From assembly GCF_023502345.1 (NCBI RefSeq), contig NZ_JAMFLX010000024.1:1-64000 (forward strand): a stretch of 64,000 nt of DNA. The letters are read 5' to 3'. The stretch comes from Parendozoicomonas callyspongiae. GTDB lineage: Bacteria > Pseudomonadota > Gammaproteobacteria > Pseudomonadales > Endozoicomonadaceae. The position numbers were made by a program, and so were the translations under genes. How positions within the stretch are numbered: position 1 is the stretch's first letter; each line of letters starts with the position of its first letter. Below are positions 52,965 to 63,591 of the stretch, one piece after another. The notes under the pieces were generated by a model. The model ran no database searches. It was not told the DNA's origin and saw only the letters and a program-made list of their open reading frames with translations.

Positions 52965-54839
52965 ATGCAGTCATTGGATCAGAACGGTATAACAACCTCC
53001 CTGCGTGTTGGGCTAAGCCAAAAGAGAGGCATTAAGAGATCAGCGCCAGGGGTAAGCCTCTTTGCAGGAGGCAAAAGTCAAAAGCGTAAGGTTGCAGTGT
53101 TCCGCAAGGGAGATTGTGTGATACCCAGAATATCTGGAACCATGGCTATGAGAGTCCAAGGGCCGGATGGGAAATTCAGGGACTGGCTGATTGATGGGAA
53201 CCGCTTTGCTGGCCTGGGTTCTGACAGCCATGTGATTTGGTCAGCTGTTGAGGTTCCTGTACGCCGTAAGGATTCTAAAGGAAAAATGGTAGCAAGAAAG
53301 GTAGAATTGGGGTGTCGTCCAGATGATTACGCTTTTTATATCAACCATTCCTCTAAGCCTACTGTAAAAGTTTACTCCTCATTCGATGACAGGCTTACAA
53401 AAAAACAAAACGTGAAGTATCTGTCAGCTTGTCCTGTTACTGAAGATTCGGTAACACATCGTGTTGTTGCGGATACAGATATCTACTCAGATGATGAAAT
53501 TACTTGGTTCTATACTGCTAACCCGGATTTCAGTTGCAGTAGGTATCGGAGGCCTTTTGATAGCAAAACAGATTCTAGCTTGGCAAAACAGACAATCGTT
53601 GCTTTGACTGGGCAGAAATTAAATGAGCTTAAAGAAGATTCATGTACCCATTTGTTAGAAAAACGCTGGCAAAGAAAATTTAAGCCTGCGACAAGGCATT
53701 ACAAACTGACCCAGAGTGAAATATTTTTAAAAGAGAAGTATTTGAAAAATGGGCAGTTTGCATTGAAAAAGGCATTGAAAGCATGTCGTTGTCAAGGTCA
53801 TAAAGAAGAGGTGATGATAACTTATCTTAAGATTCGACTGAGGGGATGTAATGATCTAATCGTTGCAGTGGAAAATATTCGCACAGTTTTTCGAAGAGAG
53901 TCGAAGGCCAATCAACAAGTCAGCACACGTATACGTTGTACCTTGACTGATATTTATCAGTACTGCTACGAAAAAGGTTTGATTAATCCAGAAGATGAAC
54001 CATATTCCGTTCCCTTAGAGTGGCTGGCAAATCAAATTGGTAAGCAGTCAGGTGAAGAGCGTGCAAGGTGGTATCTGTTACTTGTTAATCGCTTGCGTGC
54101 TGTGCTTGTTTATCCGGGCTGTGATCGCTCGACCCTGATCACAAACTTATGTACTGCTGGAATGCCTAATCCTTTAAGGGAAGGGAGGTGTGAATGGAAA
54201 CTGTATGACCTGGAGTCATTAACTGGATTTATCGGCTATGATGAGCCAGACCAAAAAAAAGTTGAGAAATTGATTAATTCCTATCTTCAGGTTGTGCCTA
54301 AGCGGGCCTGCGTTGAGGGTAAAGGCATAGCGGTTTTAGCGAAAAGAGGCCAGCCGAGTGCTATCAAGGCAATAGTGTTTAGAAGGCTTTCAGGAAAAAC
54401 AACAAAAAAAGAACTGCTTAAGGAATTTACTAAGACGGGAATTGGCTTTGTTGTTGGTGGGAAGAACTGTCCTGCAGATGAGAAGAATTTATATAAGTTT
54501 GTGCGAGAACATTTCAGTTCGTCGGAACGTGAGAAAATCAGAGGCTATTGGTGGTGCTCTGATGATGAGTTGATTGAATCCCTTTCCAGTCAGAAAAAAT
54601 ACGCTACGGCTGTAAACTCAGAAATATGTGCGCGAATTCGTGCGGGTAATCGACAGTTATTGAAACCCTTTATCCAGAAATCTGTCAGGCCAGGTGAAAC
54701 TCGCCGCTGTTCAATTCTGGGTCGACTCAGGGAGACGAAAATATACGATAAGGGAACAATACCGTTTACAGAGGCATCTGTGTCAGCGCTGTTAACCCCT
54801 GAGCAGCAGGCCTATTTTGCGAAAACTCGAAAAAGATAA
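52965..54839 (+). CDS. SET-domain-like protein, putative methyltransferase effector
   Basis: About 624 residues from the ATG at 52965; the frame opens earlier (TTG at 52866) inside the atuA control region, so the later start is preferred though its RBS is weak. Residues about 20-185 follow SET-domain order: a GVSLFAGGKSQKRKVAVFRK opening strand (like 'GxGvfA...i.kGe'), an insert, YAFYINHSSKPTVKVY (like 'fiNHS..PN'), and THRVVADTDIYSDDEITWFY (like 'v.A.rdI..geEit.dY'). The canonical NHSC cysteine is Ser. The C-terminal 440 residues are helical, basic and unrecognised. SET enzymes methylate lysines of histones and other proteins; secreted SET effectors are known in Legionella and Chlamydia. No signal peptide. 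Host targeting is inferred. Confidence 0.65.
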   Translation: MQSLDQNGITTSLRVGLSQKRGIKRSAPGVSLFAGGKSQKRKVAVFRKGDCVIPRISGTMAMRVQGPDGKFRDWLIDGNRFAGLGSDSHVIWSAVEVPVRRKDSKGKMVARKVELGCRPDDYAFYINHSSKPTVKVYSSFDDRLTKKQNVKYLSACPVTEDSVTHRVVADTDIYSDDEITWFYTANPDFSCSRYRRPFDSKTDSSLAKQTIVALTGQKLNELKEDSCTHLLEKRWQRKFKPATRHYKLTQSEIFLKEKYLKNGQFALKKALKACRCQGHKEEVMITYLKIRLRGCNDLIVAVENIRTVFRRESKANQQVSTRIRCTLTDIYQYCYEKGLINPEDEPYSVPLEWLANQIGKQSGEERARWYLLLVNRLRAVLVYPGCDRSTLITNLCTAGMPNPLREGRCEWKLYDLESLTGFIGYDEPDQKKVEKLINSYLQVVPKRACVEGKGIAVLAKRGQPSAIKAIVFRRLSGKTTKKELLKEFTKTGIGFVVGGKNCPADEKNLYKFVREHFSSSEREKIRGYWWCSDDELIESLSSQKKYATAVNSEICARIRAGNRQLLKPFIQKSVRPGETRRCSILGRLRETKIYDKGTIPFTEASVSALLTPEQQAYFAKTRKR

Positions 54840-54913
54840 TTCAGTTGAAATTTTGCGTATGACCAGAAACTTATAGCCGGGACAGGAAAGAATACGCATC
54901 CCGGCTGGGAGGG

Positions 54914-56767
54914 TCAGACGATAAATTCCTTGGAAATTAGCTCTAAGTCTTCTATTACGCAGAGCCTGTCGCGACCGTTGTACTTGGCCTTGTAGAGTGC
55001 ATAGTCAGCGCGTCTCAATGCGTGTTCTAGGCTTTCCCCTCTCTGGCGTTCCACGGCACCTGCACTGGCGGTTATCTTGTGATCACCTGTGGGTGTTGCC
55101 AAGGGTTGGGCACTGATAAGTTCGCGGAGCTTTTCTACCTTTTTGCGAGCTTCATCAAGAGAACACAAAGGCATACATAGAAGAAACTCCTCTCCACCGT
55201 AACGAACCAGAATATCTGAGTCCCTAATATTGTCTCGCAAGGTCAGGGCAATCTGTTGCAGAGCTTCGTCGCCCAGAGTGTGTCCCCAGGTATCATTGAT
55301 TCGCTTGAAGTAGTCGATATCAATCATAACTACACTCAGGCAGCTGTCCTTTTCTCGGTCGTGGAGGGCAAACAACCGCGAAACAGCTTCTTCCATATAG
55401 TAACGGGTGAAACAGCCGGTCAGTGGATCCCTGATGGAGCGCTGATAGGCTTCGTTACGATTTTTCTCTATCTCGCGATAGATCATCTCTCGTTCCAAAG
55501 CGATCTGCAGTGGGGTTGTCAGGCTGCAGATAACGCGGTTCAGAGTATCAGTCTGTAGGGTCGGGTAGTGCAGCCAGATTCTTACCATCTGGCGTGCCTG
55601 TTGGCTCTTGGGACCGAACAGGGGAACCAGCAGTGCCAGCCTGTTATTTTCATATTTCAGGGAATAGGCGGGAGTTCCTGCTGGCTGGATATTGAGGTCT
55701 TGTTCGGCCTCGTCCAGCCAGTCCTGCTTGTGAATGCCAAGGTATTTAACCGGGCAGCAATCCTGGGTACAGGTGTGGCCCAGGTAGCGATGCTTGGGCA
55801 GAAAGCTGACACAGCAGTCGTTGGAATCCAGTGCGAAAAATTCCAGTGATGCCACTGGTAGATCTCGCTGAATAATATTTCTGAGGGTGCTGGCAATATC
55901 TTTGAAATCCCGATAAAGCAGCATCGTGTCAGTAATATCCCGCAGTGTCTGGTTCAGCTGGGACAGTTTCTTGAAGGCATGTCCCTGCTCCTGCATCAGC
56001 AGGTACAGGCCACAGTCCAGCTGTTGCAGCTGGTTGAACATGAAATCAACCAGATGCTCCGGAATAACTGAACCATGCTGTGGTGCAATCATACGGATGG
56101 GATACTGACGCAGTTGGGTCAGGGCAAACTGCAGAATATCCCGGGATGGCATGTAGTGCTCATGAAATGGTCGCAGGCACTCGAAATACGCTTCATCTTC
56201 AGCAATAAGAGTTGGGTTCTCGGTAAAGCCACCGAACAGGTCACTGGAAAACATCACCCGGGTTTTGCCGTCAAATGTGCAGAATGCTCCCGGGAAGTGG
56301 GCATAAGGTGTGAAGACAAAGTTCAGCATACGGTCTTCCAGTTCCAGTTGCCAGTTATGCCGGTCAACCAGCCAGAACGGAAAATTCAGGCCGTAATGCT
56401 TGAGCAGAGCCTGAGAGCGCCAGTGGGTCACCAGGTGAACATCTTTGCTTTGAAGTTTTTTGGCCAGGTAGGGAAGTGACGCCGTGATATCAGGGTCTTG
56501 GTGCTGGCAGATAATATATTTCAGATGATTAAGAGGGATGACCTGCTCAACTTTTTTCAGGGTCTGCTCAATAGTCAGCATTGAACCGGGATCAATCAGA
56601 ACTGACTCAGTGCCCTGCTCAATGAGATAGACATGACATTGGAAATTATCATCAGGAATCAGGTGCCCCACCCACCAGACTCGGTCGGCAATTTCTACAG
56701 GCTTGTCTGAAGCCAAAATATTCTGGGGTGCTGGATCAGCAATCACCCTTTGTTCCATAGTTTGCAT
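54914..56767 (-). CDS. Metallo-beta-lactamase-fold (ODP-type) diguanylate cyclase
   Basis: 617 residues. Residues about 25-255 are a flavodiiron-like beta-lactamase fold: NFQCHVYLIEQGTESVLIDP, YIICQHQDPDITASLPYL, PYAHFPGAFCTFDGKTRVMF then SSDLFGG, and MIAPQHGSVIP supply the usual di-metal ligands, with one His replaced by Gln as in HxQ/HxE variants. A middle region has many cysteines (NDCCVSFLP; CTQDCCPVKYLG). Residues about 445-605 are a GGDEF domain with RYGGEEFLLCMP and an RDSD inhibitory site five residues before it. ODP-fused cyclases are thought to sense O2 or NO through a di-iron centre. Output: c-di-GMP. Confidence 0.85.
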   Translation of the reverse strand: MQTMEQRVIADPAPQNILASDKPVEIADRVWWVGHLIPDDNFQCHVYLIEQGTESVLIDPGSMLTIEQTLKKVEQVIPLNHLKYIICQHQDPDITASLPYLAKKLQSKDVHLVTHWRSQALLKHYGLNFPFWLVDRHNWQLELEDRMLNFVFTPYAHFPGAFCTFDGKTRVMFSSDLFGGFTENPTLIAEDEAYFECLRPFHEHYMPSRDILQFALTQLRQYPIRMIAPQHGSVIPEHLVDFMFNQLQQLDCGLYLLMQEQGHAFKKLSQLNQTLRDITDTMLLYRDFKDIASTLRNIIQRDLPVASLEFFALDSNDCCVSFLPKHRYLGHTCTQDCCPVKYLGIHKQDWLDEAEQDLNIQPAGTPAYSLKYENNRLALLVPLFGPKSQQARQMVRIWLHYPTLQTDTLNRVICSLTTPLQIALEREMIYREIEKNRNEAYQRSIRDPLTGCFTRYYMEEAVSRLFALHDREKDSCLSVVMIDIDYFKRINDTWGHTLGDEALQQIALTLRDNIRDSDILVRYGGEEFLLCMPLCSLDEARKKVEKLRELISAQPLATPTGDHKITASAGAVERQRGESLEHALRRADYALYKAKYNGRDRLCVIEDLELISKEFIV

Positions 56768-57071
56768 GTCCTCACTTGCATCAATGCGGGAATTCTATCT
56801 TTTGTGATGAACCGATTTGTTGATCTTTCCCATACTGTTTGATCAATTAATCACCAGCGAGCAGAAGTGGTCGGGTACGGTTATGCTTTTTATCAGAAGC
56901 GTTTGAGTGGGTGAGTTATTAATATCAGACGCTCTAAACAACTTTGAAAATCCGAGCCATCGGAAATTTTATAAACATTTCTAATGTGAAGTAATCTGTA
57001 TCAGTACCAGTTTTCTAGCCGGTAGTTGTTATGCAGATTGGGGAGTTAGGAAAAGTTTTTGAGGATAACTT

Positions 57072-57090
57072 GCAAATGACACTCATTCTT
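57072..57090. promoter_or_regulatory. Candidate Fur box upstream of hugZ
   Basis: The 19-mer GCAAATGACACTCATTCTT matches the Fur consensus at 13 of 19 positions by hand comparison and lies 46 bp before the haem-oxygenase start, consistent with iron repression. The rest of the 56768-57135 gap shows no gene. Confidence 0.5.
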
Positions 57091-57135
57091 ATTTGTAATA
57101 TGTACCTGAAAATAAGTAGATCCAAAGGTTTATGA

Positions 57136-57843
57136 ATGGTCGATAAACAGACTTCGGCAAAACAGGCTCGGGAATTTCTGCGTTCTGAAACATCTGGTGT
57201 TCTTTCAACCCAGTCCAGAGTGCTGGAGGGATATCCATTCGGGTCAGTTGTGCCTTTTTGTCTGGATGCAGATGGTTACCCGGTTATCTTAATCAGTAAC
57301 CTTGCACAGCACACACGCAACATATCAAAGAACAGCAAGGTGTCTTTGACTGTTACCCAGTCTTATGTTGATGATGTTCAAACTGGAGCGCGCCTGACCT
57401 GGGTTGGTGATGCAGAGAAAATCACTGATGCGGTCAGTATAAATCGCTATTACAGCTTCTTTCCTGAGTCGTGTGATTACCATAAAACTCATGACTTTGA
57501 GTTTTACCGCATTGTTCCTGTGCGCAGCCGGTACATTGGTGGTTTTGGTGATATTCACTGGTTGGACAATAGTCTGACGGCTGAAGCTAACCCCTTTGCC
57601 GGTGAGGTGGAAGAGAGTGTTATCAGTCATATGAATCTTGATCACCAGGAAGCCTTGCAGACCTACTGTTGTCAATTTGAAATAAAAGTGCCTGAAGGTG
57701 TTTTACCAAAAATGGCCGGTGTTGATCCTTTTGGCTTTTATGTGAGAGTTGGAAAGCGCATTGTGCGCATGACTTTCTCTGGTACTGCCAAAACCGCCGG
57801 TGATATTCGCCAGTTTCTGGTAAAAATGGCGCGCGCTGCCTGA
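57136..57843 (+). CDS. HugZ-family haem oxygenase
   Basis: 235 residues. Split-barrel FMN/PNPOx-like fold: SETSGVLSTQSRVLEGYPFG, FCLDADGYPVILISNLAQHT and ARLTWVGDAE are typical of the N-terminal domain. The C-terminal DUF2470-like part has FAGEVEESVISHMNLDHQEA and DPFGFYVRVG. The family (HugZ/HutZ) degrades haem to release iron. A Fur-like box upstream agrees. No haem-uptake genes are adjacent. Confidence 0.85.
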   Translation: MVDKQTSAKQAREFLRSETSGVLSTQSRVLEGYPFGSVVPFCLDADGYPVILISNLAQHTRNISKNSKVSLTVTQSYVDDVQTGARLTWVGDAEKITDAVSINRYYSFFPESCDYHKTHDFEFYRIVPVRSRYIGGFGDIHWLDNSLTAEANPFAGEVEESVISHMNLDHQEALQTYCCQFEIKVPEGVLPKMAGVDPFGFYVRVGKRIVRMTFSGTAKTAGDIRQFLVKMARAA

Positions 57844-57904
57844 GATTTATTTCCTGGTTGAGAACCCAGGTTTACTGTTTTAAAAGTGGTGCAGGGAAAG
57901 CGTT

Positions 57905-57985
57905 ATGAAAGCTTCTGGTATGGCGCTGGTTCGCTGGGCGTTGCTTGAGCGTGGCGGCCTCTGGCAGTTGGTTAAAGAACAATAA
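57905..57985 (+). pseudogene. 26-codon frame, possibly the tail of an ABC exporter
   Basis: ATG with AGGGA upstream encodes 26 residues ending LLERGGLWQLVKEQ, which resembles the last residues of ABC-exporter ATPases ('L.rgG.Y..L...Q'). Nothing else of such a gene is present. It could be a fossil or a genuine tiny ORF. Confidence 0.25.
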
Positions 57986-58010
57986 CTCGACAGTCTATAC
58001 ATAAGTTCGC

Positions 58011-58063
58011 AGGGTGGTAATAAAGTGTAAACATCTTGTTACCACCCTTGAAATCCCCCCCAT
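58011..58063 (+). promoter_or_regulatory. Inverted repeat and possible heat-shock promoter before fxsA-groESL
   Basis: A perfect 10-bp inverted repeat AGGGTGGTAA/TTACCACCCT (58011-58020 and 58039-58048) precedes CCCCCCCAT (58055-58063). With CTTGTT at 58035-58040, this gives a sigma-32-like -35, 17-bp spacer and CCCCAT -10. The stem overlaps the -35, so it might be an operator or a terminator of the previous transcript. No sigma-32 promoter was found in the 200 bp directly before groES. Confidence 0.35.
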
Positions 58064-58101
58064 TAGCGCCATATAGCCTCTGTAACTAACGGAGACAACA
58101 A

Positions 58102-58620
58102 ATGCGCCTGGGTTTCTTCCTCCTGGTTCTATTTCCCATAACAGAGCTGATGATTCTTATAAAAGTTGGAGGGCTGATCGGTGTTATACCCACCGTAGGT
58201 TTAATCCTCTTCACTGCCTCTATGGGGCTGTTTCTGCTGCGTCAGGAAGGTTTCAGCATCCTGATGCGAGCCCGCCAGCGTATGAACAGTGGAGAAATCC
58301 CGGCCATGGAAATGATGGAAGGCCTGGTTATTGCCTTCTGTGGTGCCCTGCTGCTTGCTCCCGGATTTATTACTGACTGTATTGCCCTGTGTGGTCTGAT
58401 TGCCCCGATTCGCAGGAAGGTGATCAAGCGAATGATCAGCAGCCCCCGTTTCAAGGTATACACTTCCGGGGGCATGGGCGCGCGATCGCCTGCCAGTTTT
58501 GGTGCCAGCTTCGGAGCAGGTTTTGACTCAACCACTGAAAACAATGGTTTTGGGGAGAACACTATTCGTCAATCACAGAGAAAAGATGTGATTGACGGGG
58601 AATATCGCAGAGAAGAGTAA
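58102..58620 (+). CDS. fxsA: FxsA family membrane protein
   Basis: 172 residues. Family core: FPITELMILIKVGGLIGVIP, LLRQEGFSILMRARQRMNSG, and ALLLAPGFITDCIALCGLIA, with a Gly/Ser/Phe-rich cytoplasmic tail. FxsA is a cytoplasmic-membrane protein; in E. coli its overexpression relieves phage T7 F-exclusion. It commonly sits upstream of groESL. A GCCCG/CGGGC hairpin lies after it at about 58652-58675. Confidence 0.9.
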   Translation: MRLGFFLLVLFPITELMILIKVGGLIGVIPTVGLILFTASMGLFLLRQEGFSILMRARQRMNSGEIPAMEMMEGLVIAFCGALLLAPGFITDCIALCGLIAPIRRKVIKRMISSPRFKVYTSGGMGARSPASFGASFGAGFDSTTENNGFGENTIRQSQRKDVIDGEYRREE

Positions 58621-58852
58621 ATTTTCTGCATGGAGGGGTTGAAATGCGAAAAGCCCGCCCCCACTCAAGTCGGGCAGCCGAAAAACAAGTCGGCAAACAC
58701 TTTACACTGAAGGCTTAATGCAGAATTTTCTGGTTAAGACTTCGGTAACTTCCGACCAGCCTATGGCATGTATGGATCATATGGCCTGGAAAGGAAATTT
58801 TTGGGAATAGCTGCTAAGTCAGCGGAATAGAAAACTGTTGGAGAGACTGTCA

Positions 58853-59149
58853 ATGAAGCTCCGTCCTTTGCGCGACCAGGTGCTTGTGCGCCGTTTCGAA
58901 AGTGAAACTACTTCTTCCGGCGGTATTGTACTGCCAGGCAAGGCTGAGAAGACTAACCGTGGTGAAGTTGTTGCGACCGGCGCTGGCCGTATCGACAACA
59001 ATGGCAACGTGGTTGAGCTGGTTGTAAAGGTGGGTGACAAGGTCGTATTCGGTGGCTACCACAGCGATTCCAACACCATCAAGATCGATGGCGTTGAGCA
59101 CGTACTGATGGCCGAGTCTGACATTCTGGCTGTTGTCGAAGCTGAGTAA
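58853..59149 (+). CDS. groES: Co-chaperonin GroES
   Basis: 98 residues from the ATG at 58853 ([19 protein letters not shown]); the frame is open five codons earlier. The mobile loop [20 protein letters not shown] and C-terminal [15 protein letters not shown] are intact. It caps GroEL; the genes are 58 bp apart, with the usual order. Confidence 0.98.
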   Translation: MKLRPLRDQVLVRRFESETTSSGGIVLPGKAEKTNRGEVVATGAGRIDNNGNVVELVVKVGDKVVFGGYHSDSNTIKIDGVEHVLMAESDILAVVEAE

Positions 59150-59186
59150 GAGCTGAAGACCTCTGGTTTTCAACTGCGACTATTAA

Positions 59187-60860
<1,674 letters not shown>

Positions 60861-60862
60861 TG

Positions 60863-61140
60863 CGACGAGAGTCGTGCTATAACCCTAGAAACCCTTGTGG
60901 TTTCTAGTCTAGAAGGTAAGTATATACTTACCTTCGCCCGAGTAGAAGCACCCTTTCGGGTCGTGCAAATGGTGATGCTCTCAGATGAGAGTTGGCCCAC
61001 CTTCCTCCTCGCCACGCCAGTCGTGGCACAAAGCACGGAGACCGTGAACCTTCGGGTTTGCGGTCGCCGGGTAATACACCCGCTCTGCGGGTACGGAATT
61101 TTGTTGTCTAAATTCCACACACACCGCCTGCAACCGCAGG
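60863..61140. repeat. Array of short hairpins downstream of groEL
   Basis: At least seven small stems follow one another: CGAC-GAGA-GTCG (60863-60874), CTAGAAACC/GGTTTCTAG (60885-60907), a perfect 22-bp palindrome (60913-60934), CCC-TTTC-GGG (60951-60960), a long GACCG/CGGTC stem with a TTCG loop (61040-61065), ACCCGC/GCGGGT (61078-61092), GGAATTT/AAATTCC (61095-61116) and CCTGC/GCAGG (61127-61140). The first two may terminate groEL. No gene was recognised in 60861-61794. A further stem, ATGATTTG/CAAATCAT, is at 61260-61283. Could be a repeat cluster, a structured RNA, or mobile-element debris. Confidence 0.6.
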
Positions 61141-61794
61141 TATTCAAACCTGGTCGTATTTTGATGAAGGAACAGACCTGTTGTTCAGCCAACAGTAGCC
61201 TAGTACATCATTTCCTTGCTTTTGACTTCTGCCAAGGAAAGCAAACTCGAAAATAGGCATGATTTGGAATTTTTCAAATCATACCTGTCAAATACCATAT
61301 CCAGCTAGCAGAACAGCTCTCACTCAAAGCGCTGGTCAAAAGCAAGGCTGCTCGCCACAAGCGCTTACACGCACAGATCCTTCTGGAGCTAGACGAAAAC
61401 GGACCTTTTCGAGGGAATGTGCGCACCAGGCTTTAAGCCAGAAACTGCAGAAGGTACTGCTTCTTTCTACGTTCGTTTTTTTGTTCCTCTTTTTTATTTG
61501 CACTATAAACCCCAACCCTTTCTGGAAGAAAAAAAGATACTTTCCTTTTTCTGAATATATAACGCACTCGCCATCAAGTATGGTTTCTGATTTTGGGTTT
61601 CTCTGCAAATCTTGAATGGGGTATGAGCCATGTTTGCGCTTATAACCTGGCTCAAAATGCGAGAGAAGCTGTTTGTTTATGAATTCAAAGTGAACAATAT
61701 TTAGCTGCAAACTCAGAGGGAAACCTGTTTTTTGAAGTGTTGACCTTTTGCAAGGAAGTCTACGTAGTTTGACAGATCTTCTGGAGTTATTTGC

Positions 61795-62507
61795 AAGCGG
61801 TTCATCCAGTTGTTCGAAGGCGCTGCGCCGGGTGCCGGGAAGCCGTTTGAAGGATTTGCAATTCAATTCCGTCAGTAGCTCCCGTATCCGGATATTGAGT
61901 TCTCCCAGTGTGAAGAAGGTTTCATGGCGCAGGCGGGCCAGTATCCAGCGCTCGACAACCTGAACACCCACCTCTGCCTTGGCTTTATCTTTGGGCTTAT
62001 AGGAACGGGCTGGTATGACCGCAACCTTATAATGGTTGGCCAGATGCTGGTAAGCAGGGTTGAGGTCTGGTTCATACCGGCAGGCCTGACTGACACCATT
62101 TTTGAGATTGTCGGGAACAAGCATGTCCGGTACACCACCAAAGAACTCGAAGGCGCGCACATGGGAGCCAAGCCAATCTTCAGACTTCTGGCTCAGGGTG
62201 GCTTCGGCATAGGTATAACTGGAGGCACCCAGTACGGCGACAAAGATCTGGGCCAATCCGGATCGACCAATCCTTTGCGGTTAGGCAACGGGGCTTCGGG
62301 AAACGGGGATGCCGCCAGTGCCGTTTCGCTGAAATCGTTCGGTAGGGGCCAACCCAATCCAGCTTCCCGAAACAGGCGGAGGTAGTTAGAAACTGTGCCC
62401 ACACTGACTCGGACACAGCGAGAAATCTGGCGAGTACTGAGGTTGTTCTCGTAGTGCATTCTGAGAACGTCTTTGAGTTTACGCATGGAAATCCTGTTGT
62501 CAGACAT
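61795..62507 (-). pseudogene. Decayed IS21-family transposase (istA)
   Basis: The N-terminal part (62507 to about 62260) has the helix-turn-helix of IstA (NLSTRQISRCVRVSVGTVSN). It changes frame near 62258, where GLVDPDWP is joined to [20 protein letters not shown] of the DDE catalytic core: the intervening segment seems to be deleted. The core continues through [18 protein letters not shown] and [20 protein letters not shown] and loses homology after FEQLDEP at about 61795, so the C terminus and istB are missing. Non-functional remnant. Confidence 0.85.
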
Positions 62508-62651
62508 GGCTGCTGCCCTCCGTGGTTAGGAAGGGCAACGGCCAAAGTTCAAGGAAATCAATGCACAAGAGAGCTTTTGGGGCCTGAAAAATCCAGGATT
62601 CTGGAAATTACGAAAAAGTGTTCAAGCGTTACCAGAATGGGCGTTCAAGTG

Positions 62652-63086
62652 ATGTCGGAATATGCAACATCAACAAAAATTCTGGAAAGAACTTTTCCAA
62701 AAGAGGAAGAAACCTGGAAAGATTTTTCAACCTCTAAAGCAAAATCATGGGACAAACATGGCGTGGATCAACGCATTAATAAACTAACCAAATCCAGAGC
62801 TTCATCCGAAAAGAGAGCAGTATCCCCTCAAAGATTAATGGTTAAATGCGATAAGTGTGGCAGGGCATTCAATTTCGCCATTGATAGAGAAATCGGGGAG
62901 CCCGACGACCATGTAGCTCAATGTTCGGGGATGCATGCCAAGACAGCCTACCCCCTTGAACATTATCAGTCCTTTGGAGACAATGGCCATCATCAGCCAA
63001 AGGTGAACAGGTTGCCGATCAAGATATGTCTACAGGACAGTTTTATCCTGCCGAATCAAAACCTTCCGAGAAGCATCAGGGTGTGA
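62652..63086 (+). CDS. Possible small zinc-finger-like protein
   Basis: 144 codons if the ATG at 62652 is used (another ATG at 62637); neither has a good RBS. The first half is Lys/Ser/Thr-rich. The second half has VKCDKCGRAFNFAIDREIG followed by DDHVAQC, a C-x2-C...H-x3-C pattern like ubiquitin-binding (UBZ) or other C2HC fingers. It lies between an IS remnant and nrdG. Coding status and function are uncertain. Confidence 0.35.
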   Translation: MSEYATSTKILERTFPKEEETWKDFSTSKAKSWDKHGVDQRINKLTKSRASSEKRAVSPQRLMVKCDKCGRAFNFAIDREIGEPDDHVAQCSGMHAKTAYPLEHYQSFGDNGHHQPKVNRLPIKICLQDSFILPNQNLPRSIRV

Positions 63087-63105
63087 GCCCTCACCTCACC
63101 TCATT

Positions 63106-63579
63106 TCAATGTTCAGCTAACATATATATCATTCGCTGGTTCCGGCTCCCTCGCCAGGGAAGTGTCAGATCACGTTCGGTCTGAACGTAAGGCCCATCAA
63201 TCAACACATCCACATACTGAACAATTTCCTTCTGTCTTTCTGAAAGTTTTTCTTGGATATAGCCGGTCCAGAGCCAGATATTCTTATCGGGGTAAGCCTC
63301 CTTTACCCTGCGCACCAGCCGTCCAATATCGTCCAGATTACCGGGATACAATGGGTCACCACCTGAAAGTGATAATCCGTCCCTGTGAATCCGGCTGTCG
63401 CCCAGATCCTTGATGATCTGATCTTCCAGTTCCTGAGTATAAGGATGGCCTGACTCAGGTTTGATAGTAGATGCGTTATGACACCCGACACACTTATGTT
63501 CGCAACCACTTACAAACAGTGTGCACCGGGTTCCTTCACCATTCACTACATCAAGGGAATAGTAGTTGTGGTAGTTCAT
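63106..63579 (-). CDS. nrdG: Anaerobic ribonucleotide reductase activase NrdG
   Basis: 157 residues. Radical-SAM cluster CEHKCVGCHN (CxxxCxxC), SLSGGDPLYPGNLDDI as the SAM-binding GG strand, and NIWLWTGYIQE. It makes the glycyl radical on NrdD. It follows nrdD by 12 bp on the same strand, so the two are one operon for oxygen-free dNTP synthesis. Confidence 0.95.
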   Translation of the reverse strand: MNYHNYYSLDVVNGEGTRCTLFVSGCEHKCVGCHNASTIKPESGHPYTQELEDQIIKDLGDSRIHRDGLSLSGGDPLYPGNLDDIGRLVRRVKEAYPDKNIWLWTGYIQEKLSERQKEIVQYVDVLIDGPYVQTERDLTLPWRGSRNQRMIYMLAEH

Positions 63580-63591
63580 TCTGCTCTCAGA

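Noticed and set aside
58640-58852. Sigma-32 or CIRCE element directly before groES
   Set aside because: No CTTGAA/CCCCAT pair with correct spacing and no TTAGCACTC-N9-GAGTGCTAA repeat was found.
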